Of a stretch of DNA of 62,183 nt, positions 16,253 to 24,399 are shown piece by piece; within the stretch, counting starts at the first letter, position 1; every line of letters starts with the position of its first letter. The notes beneath the pieces were generated by a model. The model was not told where the DNA came from. It ran no database searches and saw nothing but the letters and a program-made list of their open reading frames with translations. Source of the DNA: Clostridia bacterium (GTDB lineage: Bacteria; Bacillota; Clostridia; Christensenellales; Aristaeellaceae); contig JAFRLY010000058.1 in assembly GCA_017431005.1 (NCBI GenBank), positions 1 to 62,183 of the forward strand, given 5' to 3'. Position numbers and translations under genes: made by a program.

Positions 16253-16290
16253 AGCGAATCCCCTCCAAAAACTGTTTCTTCCGATCTGTT

Positions 16291-16319
16291 ATTATAGCCG
16301 GAAAACCCTTACTTTGCAA
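16291..16319 (-). promoter_or_regulatory. Promoter of the SH3b protein gene
   Basis: TTGCAA (16314-16319), 17 bp, TATAAT (16291-16296) on the minus strand, just past the pyruvate kinase stop side. Confidence 0.75.
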
Positions 16320-16340
16320 ACCCCCATATCTTGTGGTTAA

Positions 16341-17756
16341 TCACCGGATTTTCTCCACTTTAATGGTATTGGTGTTGCCGGGTTCGCCGCCGATCTGTCC
16401 GCCCGTAAGCACGACATTGTCTCCTCTGTCGAGTCCGAGCAGTTCCTTGGCCAGTTTCAGGTCCTGCCAGAACATAACATCCACGGAGCTGTAGCTTTCT
16501 GTCAGCACCGGCAGTACCCCCCAGCTCAGGTTCAGCTTTCTCCAGGCTTTGGGGTCCGTTGTTGTTCCGATAATGCTTACCGGGCAGCGGAACCGTGACA
16601 CCATGCGTGCCGTCCGGCCGGAAAGGGAGTTGACCACAATTGCCTTGGCTTTCACGTCCACCGCCATGGAGCAGGTTGCGTGGGATACCGCGTCCAGATT
16701 GCTGTGAATGGTGAACTGCATGCTGTGGAACCGCTCCGTATAGTCAATCCTGGCCTCCGTGTATTCCGCTGTCTGCGCCATGGTCCGGACGGCCTGAACC
16801 GGATATTTTCCCGCCGCGGTTTCACCGCTGAGCATGGTGGCGGATGACCCGTCATATACGGCATTGGCCACGTCGGATATTTCCGCCCGTGTAGGCCGCG
16901 GGTTCGTAATCATGCTCTCCAGCATTTCCGTCGCGGTAATCACCCGTTTGCCGAGAATGCGGCATTTGTTGATCAGGTACTTCTGCAGGGCAGGCACCTC
17001 CATGAAGGGAATCTCCACACCCAGATCGCCCCGGGCCACCATGATGCCGTCAGCCACCTCACAGATTTCCTCGATTTTATCCACACCGCTGCGGTTTTCA
17101 ATCTTGGCAATGACGTCAACGTTTTTTCCGCCGTTCTGATCCAGCAGGTCCCGGATCGCCTGCACATCCTCCCTGCACGATACAAAGGAGGCAGCAACAA
17201 AATCAATGTCATGCTCGAGCCCGAACAGAATATCCGCTCTGTCCTGATCGCTCAGGAACTTCTGCTTCAGCACCTTTCCGGGGAAGTTCATACTCTTCCG
17301 GTCAGACAGCACGCCCCCGGCTTTGACCTCACAGATCACGTTGCTGCCGGAAATCTCCTTGACAGACAGAATGACCAGTCCGTTGTTGATCAGTACGGTA
17401 TCCCCGGGAAGCAGCTCCTCTGTCAGTCTGGAATATGTCACGGCCACCCGTGTCTCATCCCCGACGATATCTTCCGTCGTCAGCGTGAAGCAGGCGCCTT
17501 CCTGAAGCGTGATTTTCCCGTCCCGGAAGGTCTTGATCCTGTACTCCGGCCCCTTTGTATCCAGCATGATGGCAATGGGCATATTCAGCTTTTCCCTGAC
17601 TTTTTTGACCAGCTGTATCCGGCGCAGATGTTCCTCATGAGAGCCGTGGGAAAAATTCAGGCGCGCAACATTCATTCCGGCCTTGCACATGGCTGTCAGA
17701 GTTTCTTCATTGTCGCACGCCGGGCCGATCGTGCAGATGATCTTGGTTTTTCTCAT
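16341..17756 (-). CDS. pyk: Pyruvate kinase
   Basis: Pyruvate kinase makes ATP and pyruvate from phosphoenolpyruvate in the last step of glycolysis. The 471-residue length means the short form without the C-terminal PEP-utiliser domain found in Bacillus. Motifs: KIICTIGPA, VARLNFSHG, the metal/phosphate site in IAKIENRSGVDKIEEI, MVARGDLGVEI, and TATEMLESMITNPRPTRAE. The ATG at 17756 follows AAGGAG with 10-base spacing; codons further upstream are not supported. It has its own promoter. Confidence 0.96.
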   Translation of the reverse strand: MRKTKIICTIGPACDNEETLTAMCKAGMNVARLNFSHGSHEEHLRRIQLVKKVREKLNMPIAIMLDTKGPEYRIKTFRDGKITLQEGACFTLTTEDIVGDETRVAVTYSRLTEELLPGDTVLINNGLVILSVKEISGSNVICEVKAGGVLSDRKSMNFPGKVLKQKFLSDQDRADILFGLEHDIDFVAASFVSCREDVQAIRDLLDQNGGKNVDVIAKIENRSGVDKIEEICEVADGIMVARGDLGVEIPFMEVPALQKYLINKCRILGKRVITATEMLESMITNPRPTRAEISDVANAVYDGSSATMLSGETAAGKYPVQAVRTMAQTAEYTEARIDYTERFHSMQFTIHSNLDAVSHATCSMAVDVKAKAIVVNSLSGRTARMVSRFRCPVSIIGTTTDPKAWRKLNLSWGVLPVLTESYSSVDVMFWQDLKLAKELLGLDRGDNVVLTGGQIGGEPGNTNTIKVEKIR

Positions 17757-17802
17757 ACGGCTCTTTCTCCTTTTATACATTTGTCCTGATGAATGTATGG
17801 AC

Positions 17803-17811
17803 ATTATAACA
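17803..17811 (-). promoter_or_regulatory. Extended -10 promoter of pyk
   Basis: The minus strand reads TGTTATAAT about 47 bp before the start codon. No convincing -35 box is seen. Confidence 0.55.
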
Positions 17812-18122
17812 TGAAAACAGCCCAAAATCCACACTTTTCATGGGATGTTCTCCGATTTTTACAACTGATGTTGTATCTTGGAATGATTATTTTTATATAT
17901 TGTTTTATAGCATAAATAAGCCGCATCCGCTGTTTCTTGGCTTAATCCGCGCAATACTGGAACAGGAAGCTTGAATCTCTGGTTAAAGATCCTGCAAGGA
18001 GTCAGAGACAAATCTTTTTATCTTCTGACTTTCATCGGATGCTGCTTATGCATAATTATGAATTTTTTTCTGTGACTGGAGTATATTTATTCCTGTATCA
18101 TCAGTTCACAAATCAATAATAC
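17812..18122. other. AT-rich intergenic stretch with an imperfect inverted repeat
   Basis: About 300 bp without a supportable gene, clearly richer in A and T than its surroundings. It holds a broken inverted repeat: GCATAAATAAGCCGCATCCG near 17910 against CGGATGCTGCTTATGC near 18035. Between the arms is a smaller stem, GTCAGA / TCTGAC (about 18000-18029). This could be a decayed mobile element or a structured transcript; nothing decides it. Confidence 0.4.
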
Positions 18123-19034
18123 TCAATGATTTCTCTTCGGAAGAGCAAACTGCTTGCCCAATTCATATTCAAAGGATTCGGGAACGTGCCGGTTCGGACC
18201 GGTATTCGAAAAGAAAGTCAATTCTCCGAAAATAATTTTCCCGTCCAAATTGTAAAGATCCACTCTCACATGAGGGAAAGGTTCGCTGAGCTTTTCGGCG
18301 ATTTCCACCATTTTTTCATAATTTGGGGGCTTTTCCGGTTGCTCTGTGATCGCGTTAAAGTCTGCATGAGAAACAGGTAACAGGTGAAAATTCCTGTCAA
18401 GTATGCCAAGTTCTCCGTCATGCCGGTTGGTTTTTGTGGAAGAGTTACGTATGAGATAAGAACAATAAACACGTCCGTTAAAACAGAAAAACTTATAGTC
18501 CGGCAGATCATCGTTTTCATTATCAATCAGCAGCTCTTCTATAAGTATTTTTGCTTCTCGGTTTTCAAAAATCCATAAACCTGCGCGGGCTCTTCTTATA
18601 GGACAGGTATCAATCCAATAGTGCAATGTTTTTTTTGTTTTTTCGAGATTCAGAGAGTTTTTATCAAAAACCATGATAATTCCTTTGCCTTCCCCGGAAA
18701 GCGTATGTTTCATTACAAACCGCTGTGGAAGTGAATCCCAGTCAATGTCTTCAAAGCGATCATAAACGCCATAGCATTTGTTCAGCAGATACCCCATCCC
18801 TATGGATTCAATATAATCTCTGACTGAAGCTTTATCTGTGCAAATCCGCATTTTCTCGTCCCGGTAATAAAGAATGTACCAGGCCAGCTTGTCACTGAAT
18901 GTTTGAGGATTTTTCAGATCAGGCTTCCTGCCCAGCTTATCTATGTAATTTCTATTGACGAGAATTCTCCGGGGTGTATATTGCATCGCTGTTTTCAGGA
19001 GATATCTTTTCAGGCGGGAATAAAAGGCTTTCAT
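18123..19034 (-). CDS. TupA-like ATP-grasp protein
   Basis: The 303-residue protein matches the TupA-like ATP-grasp family (PF14305), named after a teichuronopeptide gene and common in surface-polysaccharide loci. Visible are TFSDKLAWYILYYRD, FVMKHTLSGEGKGI for ATP binding, DYKFFCFNGRVY, and the C-terminal RVDLYNLDGKIIFGELTF. Members are thought to ligate an amino acid or similar group onto a glycan; the substrate is unknown. The ATG at 19034 has GGAGG 7 bases upstream. Base composition is AT-rich and codon choice differs from the neighbours, a sign of acquisition by transfer. Confidence 0.83.
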   Translation of the reverse strand: MKAFYSRLKRYLLKTAMQYTPRRILVNRNYIDKLGRKPDLKNPQTFSDKLAWYILYYRDEKMRICTDKASVRDYIESIGMGYLLNKCYGVYDRFEDIDWDSLPQRFVMKHTLSGEGKGIIMVFDKNSLNLEKTKKTLHYWIDTCPIRRARAGLWIFENREAKILIEELLIDNENDDLPDYKFFCFNGRVYCSYLIRNSSTKTNRHDGELGILDRNFHLLPVSHADFNAITEQPEKPPNYEKMVEIAEKLSEPFPHVRVDLYNLDGKIIFGELTFFSNTGPNRHVPESFEYELGKQFALPKRNH

Positions 19035-19189
19035 TTCTTTCCTCCATTTTATAAACCCGGTAAGAATAAATATATGACGATAGACACAATATAGTATATA
19101 TGAAATACTATCATTTTTTTTACAGAACAACAATAGGCAAATGATTTCTGTATTTTTCGAATTTCAAGGGGATGCTCCCTGTTTTTTCA

Positions 19190-19218
19190 TTGCTGCCCAC
19201 TTCTTTTTTTGATATAAT
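19190..19218 (+). promoter_or_regulatory. Promoter of the apt operon
   Basis: TTGCTG (19190-19195), 17 bp, TATAAT (19213-19218). The -35 is weak and the -10 perfect. Confidence 0.6.
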
Positions 19219-19281
19219 TTGAAGGAACAGTAAACGCGGAGTCCGGCGTTGCAGATCCGGCTCGCTGGGGAGGATATGAAT

Positions 19282-19809
19282 ATGGCAAAAAAACTTGAAG
19301 ATTATGTAGTAACTATACCTGATTTTCCGAAGCCCGGTATTATGTTCCGCGATATCACGTCCGTCATTCAGGATGCGGAAGGCCTGCATCTGGCGATTGA
19401 TGGTCTGGCGGATCTGCTGAAGGATGTGGAGTATGATGCCGTCGTCGGGCCGGAATCCAGAGGGTTCATCTTCGGTGTTCCCGTAGCTTATCTGAACCGC
19501 AAGGGGTTCATTCCCGTCCGCAAGAAGGGCAAGCTTCCGCGGGAAGCCATTTCCGTCTCCTATGCGCTTGAGTATGGCACAGCTGAGGTTGAGATTCATA
19601 AGGATGCAATCCGTCCGGGCCAGAAGGTCGTCATTGTGGACGATCTGATTGCCACCGGCGGCTCGGCGCTCGCGGCTGCGCAGCTGGTGGAAGCGCTTGG
19701 CGGCGAAGTGGTGAAGATGGTCTTTGTCATGGAGCTGGCCGGGCTGGAAGGCCGGAAAAAGCTGGAAAAGTATAATGTGGATTCCCTGATTGTCTATCCC
19801 GGAAAATAA
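19282..19809 (+). CDS. apt: Adenine phosphoribosyltransferase
   Basis: This enzyme salvages adenine with PRPP to give AMP. The 175-residue protein has IPDFPKPGIMFRDIT near the N terminus, GPESRGFIFG, and the PRPP loop VVIVDDLIATGGSA. Two ATGs are possible, at 19276 and 19282; the GGGGAGGA site is only 2 bases from the first but 8 from the second, so 19282 is chosen. The HAD phosphatase gene follows after 2 bp. Confidence 0.95.
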   Translation: MAKKLEDYVVTIPDFPKPGIMFRDITSVIQDAEGLHLAIDGLADLLKDVEYDAVVGPESRGFIFGVPVAYLNRKGFIPVRKKGKLPREAISVSYALEYGTAEVEIHKDAIRPGQKVVIVDDLIATGGSALAAAQLVEALGGEVVKMVFVMELAGLEGRKKLEKYNVDSLIVYPGK

Positions 19810-19811
19810 GC

Positions 19812-20465
19812 ATGAGTGAGCCGCGCATAAAGGCCGTTCTGTTTGATCTGGACGGCACTCTGACCAACACGCTGCCGGACATTGCCGGCGCCATGAACCG
19901 TTCTCTCCGCCATTTCGGTCTTCCGGAATGGAACGTCGATGATTACCGTCATCTGGTTGGCAACGGAGCGGTAAAGCTTGCGGAGCGGGCTGTCCGTGAG
20001 CGGCAGGAGCTGATGCCTGCCGTTCTGGATCTGTATATGCGGGATTACCGCGATCACAGCGTGGTTGAAACAGCGCCTTATCCTGGCATTCCGGAGCTGC
20101 TGCTTCAGCTGCGGGATCAGGGCGTTTCTCTCTGCGTTTATTCCAACAAACCGGATCCGGATACACAGTTCATCGTTCGTCATTATTTCCCGGATACGGT
20201 GTTTGCTGTCATCCAGGGTTCGAGGCCGGGTCTGCCGCTGAAGCCTGATCCGGCAGTTCCCCTGTCCATAGCAGCTGAGCTCGGGCTTTCTCCCGCTGAA
20301 TTCGCCTATCTCGGCGATTCAGGGGTGGATATGCGCTGCGCTGCCGCCGCGGGGATGCGCCCGTTCGGTGTTCTCTGGGGATTCCGGGACGCAGCGGAAC
20401 TGACTGCCGGCGGGGCGGAAGCCCTGCTGACCGGTCCGTCTGATCTGCTGGATTTTCTGAACTGA
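19812..20465 (+). CDS. HAD-family phosphatase, phosphoglycolate-phosphatase-like
   Basis: The 217-residue protein has HAD motif I (LFDLDGTLTNT) with the nucleophile Asp, motif II YSNKPD, motif III Lys in LPLKPDP, and motif IV YLGDSGVDM. The helical cap between motifs I and II is of the Gph/PpaX type. Substrates in this group include 2-phosphoglycolate and pyrophosphate. With apt only 2 bp upstream, removal of pyrophosphate made by the transferase is an attractive inference. No clear ribosome site, so translation is probably coupled. Confidence 0.85.
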   Translation: MSEPRIKAVLFDLDGTLTNTLPDIAGAMNRSLRHFGLPEWNVDDYRHLVGNGAVKLAERAVRERQELMPAVLDLYMRDYRDHSVVETAPYPGIPELLLQLRDQGVSLCVYSNKPDPDTQFIVRHYFPDTVFAVIQGSRPGLPLKPDPAVPLSIAAELGLSPAEFAYLGDSGVDMRCAAAAGMRPFGVLWGFRDAAELTAGGAEALLTGPSDLLDFLN

Positions 20466-20483
20466 ACCTGCTGCAAAACAAAT

Positions 20484-20515
20484 AAAGAGGATGGCTTTCG
20501 AAAGTCATCCTCTTT
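20484..20515 (+). terminator. Bidirectional terminator between converging genes
   Basis: A 15-bp stem (AAAGAGGATG and CATCCTCTTT outer arms, CTTT / AAAG inside, one G-U pair) is followed by TT on the plus strand and lies between the HAD gene and the opposing gene at 20526. Confidence 0.85.
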
Positions 20516-20525
20516 TTCATATTTC

Positions 20526-21056
20526 CTACTGCACTGCCGTCAGATTCCGGATTTTCCACTGCCCGCTTTCCCGCACCAGCAGCACCCGGTACCGGCCGTC
20601 CGGCCAGGCCGGCGGGTAAATAGCGCTGTCCCCCTGCTGCGCAATCACCTCATCTGCCTTCAGTCCCTTAACCCGGCCGTCAATCCGCGGAATTTTCTCT
20701 TCAATCGTCACCCGCACGGTGTTATCCCACGGCCAGAGCCAGAAAAAGCTCATATTCAGTCTGTGGTCAATCCCCCGCACATTGTAATCGGCGTAAGGGG
20801 AGTTGCCCTTCAGTGCAGCGCCAAGAACAACATCGCTTTCCAGGCAGGTCTGCTGAAAATAGCGGTTCAGATCCTCCGCGTCGGAGGAGACCCCCATAAT
20901 CACCTTTGCCCGGTTCGCCATCCCGTCCTTCAGGATAATCTGAATATTGCTCAGATTCATGGCATAATAGAAAGCGGTCATCAGCAGCCCCAGGATCAGG
21001 CATACCAGCAGCAGCCGGTTTGCCACAAACCAGATGATCCGTCGCAAATACTTCAC
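20526..21056 (-). CDS. Secreted or membrane-anchored protein of unknown function
   Basis: The 176-residue protein has one N-terminal hydrophobic helix (about 10-31) and an extracytoplasmic part with alternating strands (NTVRVTIEEKIPRID, RYRVLLVRESGQWKIRNL). The end recalls NTF2-like lumazine-type domains that finish with a GQWKI strand, but this is weak. It is 18 bp downstream of the NYN/OST-HTH gene and likely co-transcribed. Confidence 0.6.
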   Translation of the reverse strand: MKYLRRIIWFVANRLLLVCLILGLLMTAFYYAMNLSNIQIILKDGMANRAKVIMGVSSDAEDLNRYFQQTCLESDVVLGAALKGNSPYADYNVRGIDHRLNMSFFWLWPWDNTVRVTIEEKIPRIDGRVKGLKADEVIAQQGDSAIYPPAWPDGRYRVLLVRESGQWKIRNLTAVQ

Positions 21057-21074
21057 TTCCGGATTCCTCCTGTA

Positions 21075-22073
21075 TCAGAGAAGCTGTATCAGCATCGTTT
21101 TCTGCTCATCCATCTCCACAACCACCAGCCCGTCCTTCTCCAGCTGTTTCATGACGTCGGAGAACCTGCGGAAACCGATGGCCTTTTCTGTGAAATTCGG
21201 ATAGGCGGTAATGATATCCGCCTTCAGAATAGAGGGGTTCACCCGGTCGAATCCGCCCTCTTTATAGGCTCTGATCTGCGCCGCGAAGGCTTCCCGCCAG
21301 TTGTCCCTGGTCAGCTGAGGAATCGCTTCCTCGCTGCTGTCCGCCGTGTTGGCCAGGCTGACCATCACATTGTAGTTGTCGTTCTGCACCTTCAGATCCC
21401 CGAACCGGTTGGCCAGCTTGGTAAGCAGCTTGTAGAAGGTGGCACAGCCGTAAGCCTTCTCATTAAAGTCCGGCCGCAGGCGCAGCAGTGTTCCCTTCAG
21501 CTCACTGGCGTACATTTCACCGCGGTCTGTTCTTTCCTCCAGCACCGTGGTCAGCAGCTTGTTCAGCTCGCTCTCATCCGCCAGCTCCTCGCTCCCGCCG
21601 GCATTCTTCTGTTTGCGGGGCTTGTCCACGACATTCTGCTTGTTGACGGTTTCCAGAAACTGGAATTCGTTGCAGGCATTGATGAAAATCGTACTGGCGG
21701 CCTCGCTGCGGCTGATGCCCAGCACAAATTTGCCCATGCTCTTCAGCCGTCCCACCAGCGGCACATAATCGCTGTCGCCGCTGACGATGCAGAAGCTGTC
21801 AATCAGTTCGTTTTTATAGGCCACCTCCAGCGCGTCAATCACCAGCTGGATATCCGCGTTGTTTTTCTGGCTGATGCCGTAACGCAGACTGGGCACCACT
21901 GTAAAGGTGTTGCTCAGCAGCACTTCCTTCAGATCGTCGAACTTATCCGTATAGCCGTATACCTTGCCCAGCAGTATATCTCCCCGGATCTTGACTTTTT
22001 CCAATATACTTTTCAGCGTCGCCACCTTGGCGCCGCAGTTTTCCAGATCAACGAATACCGCAAATTTGCTCAT
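21075..22073 (-). CDS. NYN-domain (LabA/DUF88-like) ribonuclease with OST-HTH domains
   Basis: The first 150 residues form a NYN domain of the PIN-like nuclease fold. Acidic residues sit in FAVFVDLENCG, NADIQLVIDALE and VSGDSDYVPLVGRL, as expected for metal-dependent RNA cleavage. The C-terminal half (about 190-332) looks like two OST-HTH/LOTUS-type winged-helix repeats, each containing a phrase such as NFTEKAIGFRRFSDVM or DFNEKAYGCATFYKLL. The 332-residue architecture is found in many bacteria, with RNA binding presumed and role unknown. The G-rich site AAGGGGGG lies 12 bases before the ATG. Confidence 0.86.
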   Translation of the reverse strand: MSKFAVFVDLENCGAKVATLKSILEKVKIRGDILLGKVYGYTDKFDDLKEVLLSNTFTVVPSLRYGISQKNNADIQLVIDALEVAYKNELIDSFCIVSGDSDYVPLVGRLKSMGKFVLGISRSEAASTIFINACNEFQFLETVNKQNVVDKPRKQKNAGGSEELADESELNKLLTTVLEERTDRGEMYASELKGTLLRLRPDFNEKAYGCATFYKLLTKLANRFGDLKVQNDNYNVMVSLANTADSSEEAIPQLTRDNWREAFAAQIRAYKEGGFDRVNPSILKADIITAYPNFTEKAIGFRRFSDVMKQLEKDGLVVVEMDEQKTMLIQLL

Positions 22074-22151
22074 TTGCCGGATATTCCCCCCTTCAGCAAT
22101 GAATGATTCAGTATATCACTCTCCTGTTATCCCCGTCAAATTTACCCGCAC

Positions 22152-22180
22152 TGGACAAAGACTGCGGAAGCGGATACAAT
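22152..22180 (+). promoter_or_regulatory. Promoter of the two-glycosyltransferase operon
   Basis: TGGACA (22152-22157), 17 bp, TACAAT (22175-22180), divergent from the NYN gene. Confidence 0.75.
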
Positions 22181-22223
22181 AGAGCCGGTTTACGGAACCT
22201 TCCTGTGAAAGGGGCAAGAATAA

Positions 22224-22994
22224 ATGTCTGCTGTTGTGTCCGCCTGTCTCGTTCTTTATCATTGCGGAAAAGAGCTCGATCAGGCGCTTCGCTGTATTCA
22301 GGCATCCGATGTGCCGGTCAGTGTTTATCTTTCTGATAATACTCCCGAGGATCCGACGGCTGACCGGGTACAGTGGGCTTTCCCGGGCATTACAGTCCTG
22401 CCCCAGAAGGGGAACATCGGTTTCGGCCGCGCCAATAATGCGGTGCTTCCCTATCTTCAGAGCAAGTATCATCTCATGATGAATCCCGATGTTTCCTTTG
22501 ATCCCACCCTGCTGCACCGTATGGTGGATTATATGGAAGCGCACCCGAATATCGCCGTGCTGACGCCCCGTGTCCTGAATACTGACGGCACGGAGCAGTT
22601 CCTTCCCAAGCGGCAGATTTCCGTTCACTATCTGCTGGGCGGTCTTCTGGAGGGGCTTGGCAATCCTTTCCGCCGCTGGCGTCAGGAATTCACCATGGCG
22701 GACATGGATGTCAGTCTGCCCATGCCTGTGGAGTTTGCCACCGGCTGCTTCCTTTTCATTCGCACCTCCGTGTTCAAAGAACTGAACGGCTTTGATCCCC
22801 GCTTCTTCCTCTATCAGGAGGACAGCGATCTCAGCCGCCGGGTTCTGACGCAGAACCTCGGCAGCATTGTCTATCATCCGGACATGGTCGTCGTCCATGA
22901 ATGGGCCCGTGAAAACACCCGGACCTTCAAAGGGCGCTCCCGTCAGATTCGTTCCGCGGTCAAATACTTTGCAAAGTGGGGGATCACCTGGTGA
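22224..22994 (+). CDS. Family 2 glycosyltransferase (rhamnosyltransferase-like)
   Basis: The 256-residue protein has a GT-A fold: SDNTPED after the first strand, NIGFGRANN, and LMMNPDVSFDPTLL, where a DxS-type motif binds the nucleotide sugar. FFLYQEDSDLSRR is the acceptor-side acid motif. This pattern fits WbbL-like rhamnosyltransferases of surface polysaccharide assembly. No membrane helix is present. It overlaps the next glycosyltransferase gene by 4 bp (GTGA). Confidence 0.9.
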   Translation: MSAVVSACLVLYHCGKELDQALRCIQASDVPVSVYLSDNTPEDPTADRVQWAFPGITVLPQKGNIGFGRANNAVLPYLQSKYHLMMNPDVSFDPTLLHRMVDYMEAHPNIAVLTPRVLNTDGTEQFLPKRQISVHYLLGGLLEGLGNPFRRWRQEFTMADMDVSLPMPVEFATGCFLFIRTSVFKELNGFDPRFFLYQEDSDLSRRVLTQNLGSIVYHPDMVVVHEWARENTRTFKGRSRQIRSAVKYFAKWGITW

Positions 22995-23923
22995 CAGTCC
23001 AGATTCTGCTGGCGGCCTACAACGGAGCCGCGTGGCTGCCCGCCCAGCTCCAGTCCCTGCGGGACCAGACAGACCGGGATTTTACTGTCCTCTGGCAGGA
23101 TGACGGTTCTTCGGATGATACTCCGGCACAGCTCAGCCGCTGCTCCCTGCAGGATGACCGCTTTCTTCCCGGTGCGCAGCAGGGCTGTCATCTGGGTGCA
23201 AAGGGCAATTTCCTGTCTCTGATCCGTCAGGCCAAAGCAGATGCGGTGCTGCTCTGTGACCAGGATGACATCTGGTTTCCGGAGAAGGTGGCGCGCATGA
23301 AAAAAGCGCTGGCCAAAGCAGAGGTTCAGAACGGCGCCGGCACCCCGCTGCTGGTTCATTCAGACTGCCGGGGCATTGATGAAGCCGGGGCGCAGCTTTT
23401 CCCCAGCTTTTTCCGCCATCAGGGATGGGATCCCGCTGCTGTCACCCTGCCGCGGCTGCTGGTGCAGAACAATGTCACCGGCTGCACCCTGATCATGAAC
23501 CGGGCGCTGCTCCGCCTGATCGCGGCCCACGGAGACGCGGAAAAAATTTTCATGCATGACTGGTTCATTGCCCTGACGGCCGCCTCCTTCGGCCGCGTCG
23601 TTTTTCTGAATGATGTGCTGACCGGTTACCGCCAGCATCTGGATAATGCCATCGGAGCCAGCGGCAAAGACCAGCTGGCCCGCGGCATGGAAGCCCTGAG
23701 CCGGCAGGAAAAGGCAAAGGCCCGCATCCGGCTGACCTACACGCACACCCGCTCCTTCCGGGACCTTTACGGCGATCTGCTGCCGGAGAATGCCCGGAAG
23801 CTTATCGACGCGTATCTGGCCACCGAAGCCCTGCCCAAGGTTCCCCGGCTCTGGCAGGTCCGCCGGCTGGGCTGTGTCATGCAAAGTCCCGTCACCCGGG
23901 CAGGTCAGCTGTTCTTCGGTTAA
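22991..23923 (+). CDS. Family 2 glycosyltransferase
   Basis: The 310-residue protein opens with VQILLAAYNGAAWLPAQLQS and LWQDDGSSDDT, the classic GT2 donor-binding region, then LLCDQDDIWFPEKV. The acceptor-side motif is HDWFIALTAASFG. This type is common in rhamnan and O-antigen-like pathways. The GTG start at 22991 forms a GTGA overlap with the upstream gene; another in-frame GTG lies five codons earlier. Both transferases probably extend the same glycan. Confidence 0.88.
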   Translation: MTVQILLAAYNGAAWLPAQLQSLRDQTDRDFTVLWQDDGSSDDTPAQLSRCSLQDDRFLPGAQQGCHLGAKGNFLSLIRQAKADAVLLCDQDDIWFPEKVARMKKALAKAEVQNGAGTPLLVHSDCRGIDEAGAQLFPSFFRHQGWDPAAVTLPRLLVQNNVTGCTLIMNRALLRLIAAHGDAEKIFMHDWFIALTAASFGRVVFLNDVLTGYRQHLDNAIGASGKDQLARGMEALSRQEKAKARIRLTYTHTRSFRDLYGDLLPENARKLIDAYLATEALPKVPRLWQVRRLGCVMQSPVTRAGQLFFG

Positions 23924-23930
23924 TAAGCAG

Positions 23931-24065
23931 TTTCTTTTTGGAAACCAAAAAAATTGCTTGCAATTTATCACCGTTTGTGAGTATTGGGTTCCCCGCCGGA
24001 GGCGGGGAACCTTTCTCTTAACTTCTTTTCGGAAACCACAAAAAATTGCTTGCATTTTGCTTCCG
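23931..24065. repeat. Direct repeat flanking a terminator upstream of rpmB
   Basis: A roughly 33-nt sequence containing GGAAACCA, an A run and ATTGCTTGCA occurs twice, at about 23931-23965 and 24022-24057, in the same orientation. The terminator hairpin at 23987-24011 sits between the copies. The second copy supplies the -35 region of the rpmB promoter. Confidence 0.7.
23987..24018 (+). terminator. Terminator of the glycosyltransferase operon
   Basis: A perfect 11-bp stem (GGTTCCCCGCC / GGCGGGGAACC, loop GGA) followed by TTTCTCTT. Confidence 0.85.
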
Positions 24066-24078
24066 CTGGTGATAATAT
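24050..24078 (+). promoter_or_regulatory. Promoter of rpmB
   Basis: TTGCAT (24050-24055), 17 bp, TAATAT (24073-24078). An alternative -10, GATAAT, overlaps it. Confidence 0.55.
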
Positions 24079-24122
24079 AGACAGGCTTGATGTGTAACAC
24101 TCCAATGAGGAGGAGGATTTCC

Positions 24123-24335
24123 ATGGGTAAGTTTTGTGAAGTGTGCGAAAAGGGCACGTTGAACGGCAATAACGTCAGCCACTCCAACCGCAAGAGCCAT
24201 CGTATCTGGGCGCCCAATGTGCAGAGCGTTCGTGTTATGGTGAATGGCGCTGCGAAGCGGATGAACGTTTGCACTCGCTGCCTGCGCAGCGGCAATGTGC
24301 AGCGCGCTCTGCCCAAGATTCGCGAAGAGGCCTGA
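24123..24335 (+). CDS. rpmB: 50S ribosomal protein L28
   Basis: The 70-residue protein is L28 of the zinc-binding (C+) type: CEVC at residues 5-8 and CTRC near 48-51 form the ribbon. HSNRKSHRIWAPN is the conserved rRNA-binding stretch. The ATG follows GAGGAGGAGG. It is a single-gene unit with its own promoter and terminator, as usual for rpmB. A C+ form implies that any zinc-independent paralogue lies elsewhere. Confidence 0.96.
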   Translation: MGKFCEVCEKGTLNGNNVSHSNRKSHRIWAPNVQSVRVMVNGAAKRMNVCTRCLRSGNVQRALPKIREEA

Positions 24336-24350
24336 GGCTTTCGGAAATAC

Positions 24351-24383
24351 AAACCCGCCTGTTGTGCAACAGGCGGGTTTTTC
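24351..24383 (+). terminator. Bidirectional terminator after rpmB
   Basis: A perfect 14-bp stem (AAACCCGCCTGTTG / CAACAGGCGGGTTT, loop TG) followed by TT. It also lies at the end of the opposing operon. Confidence 0.88.
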
Positions 24384-24399
24384 CGTATTCGTTTTTCTC

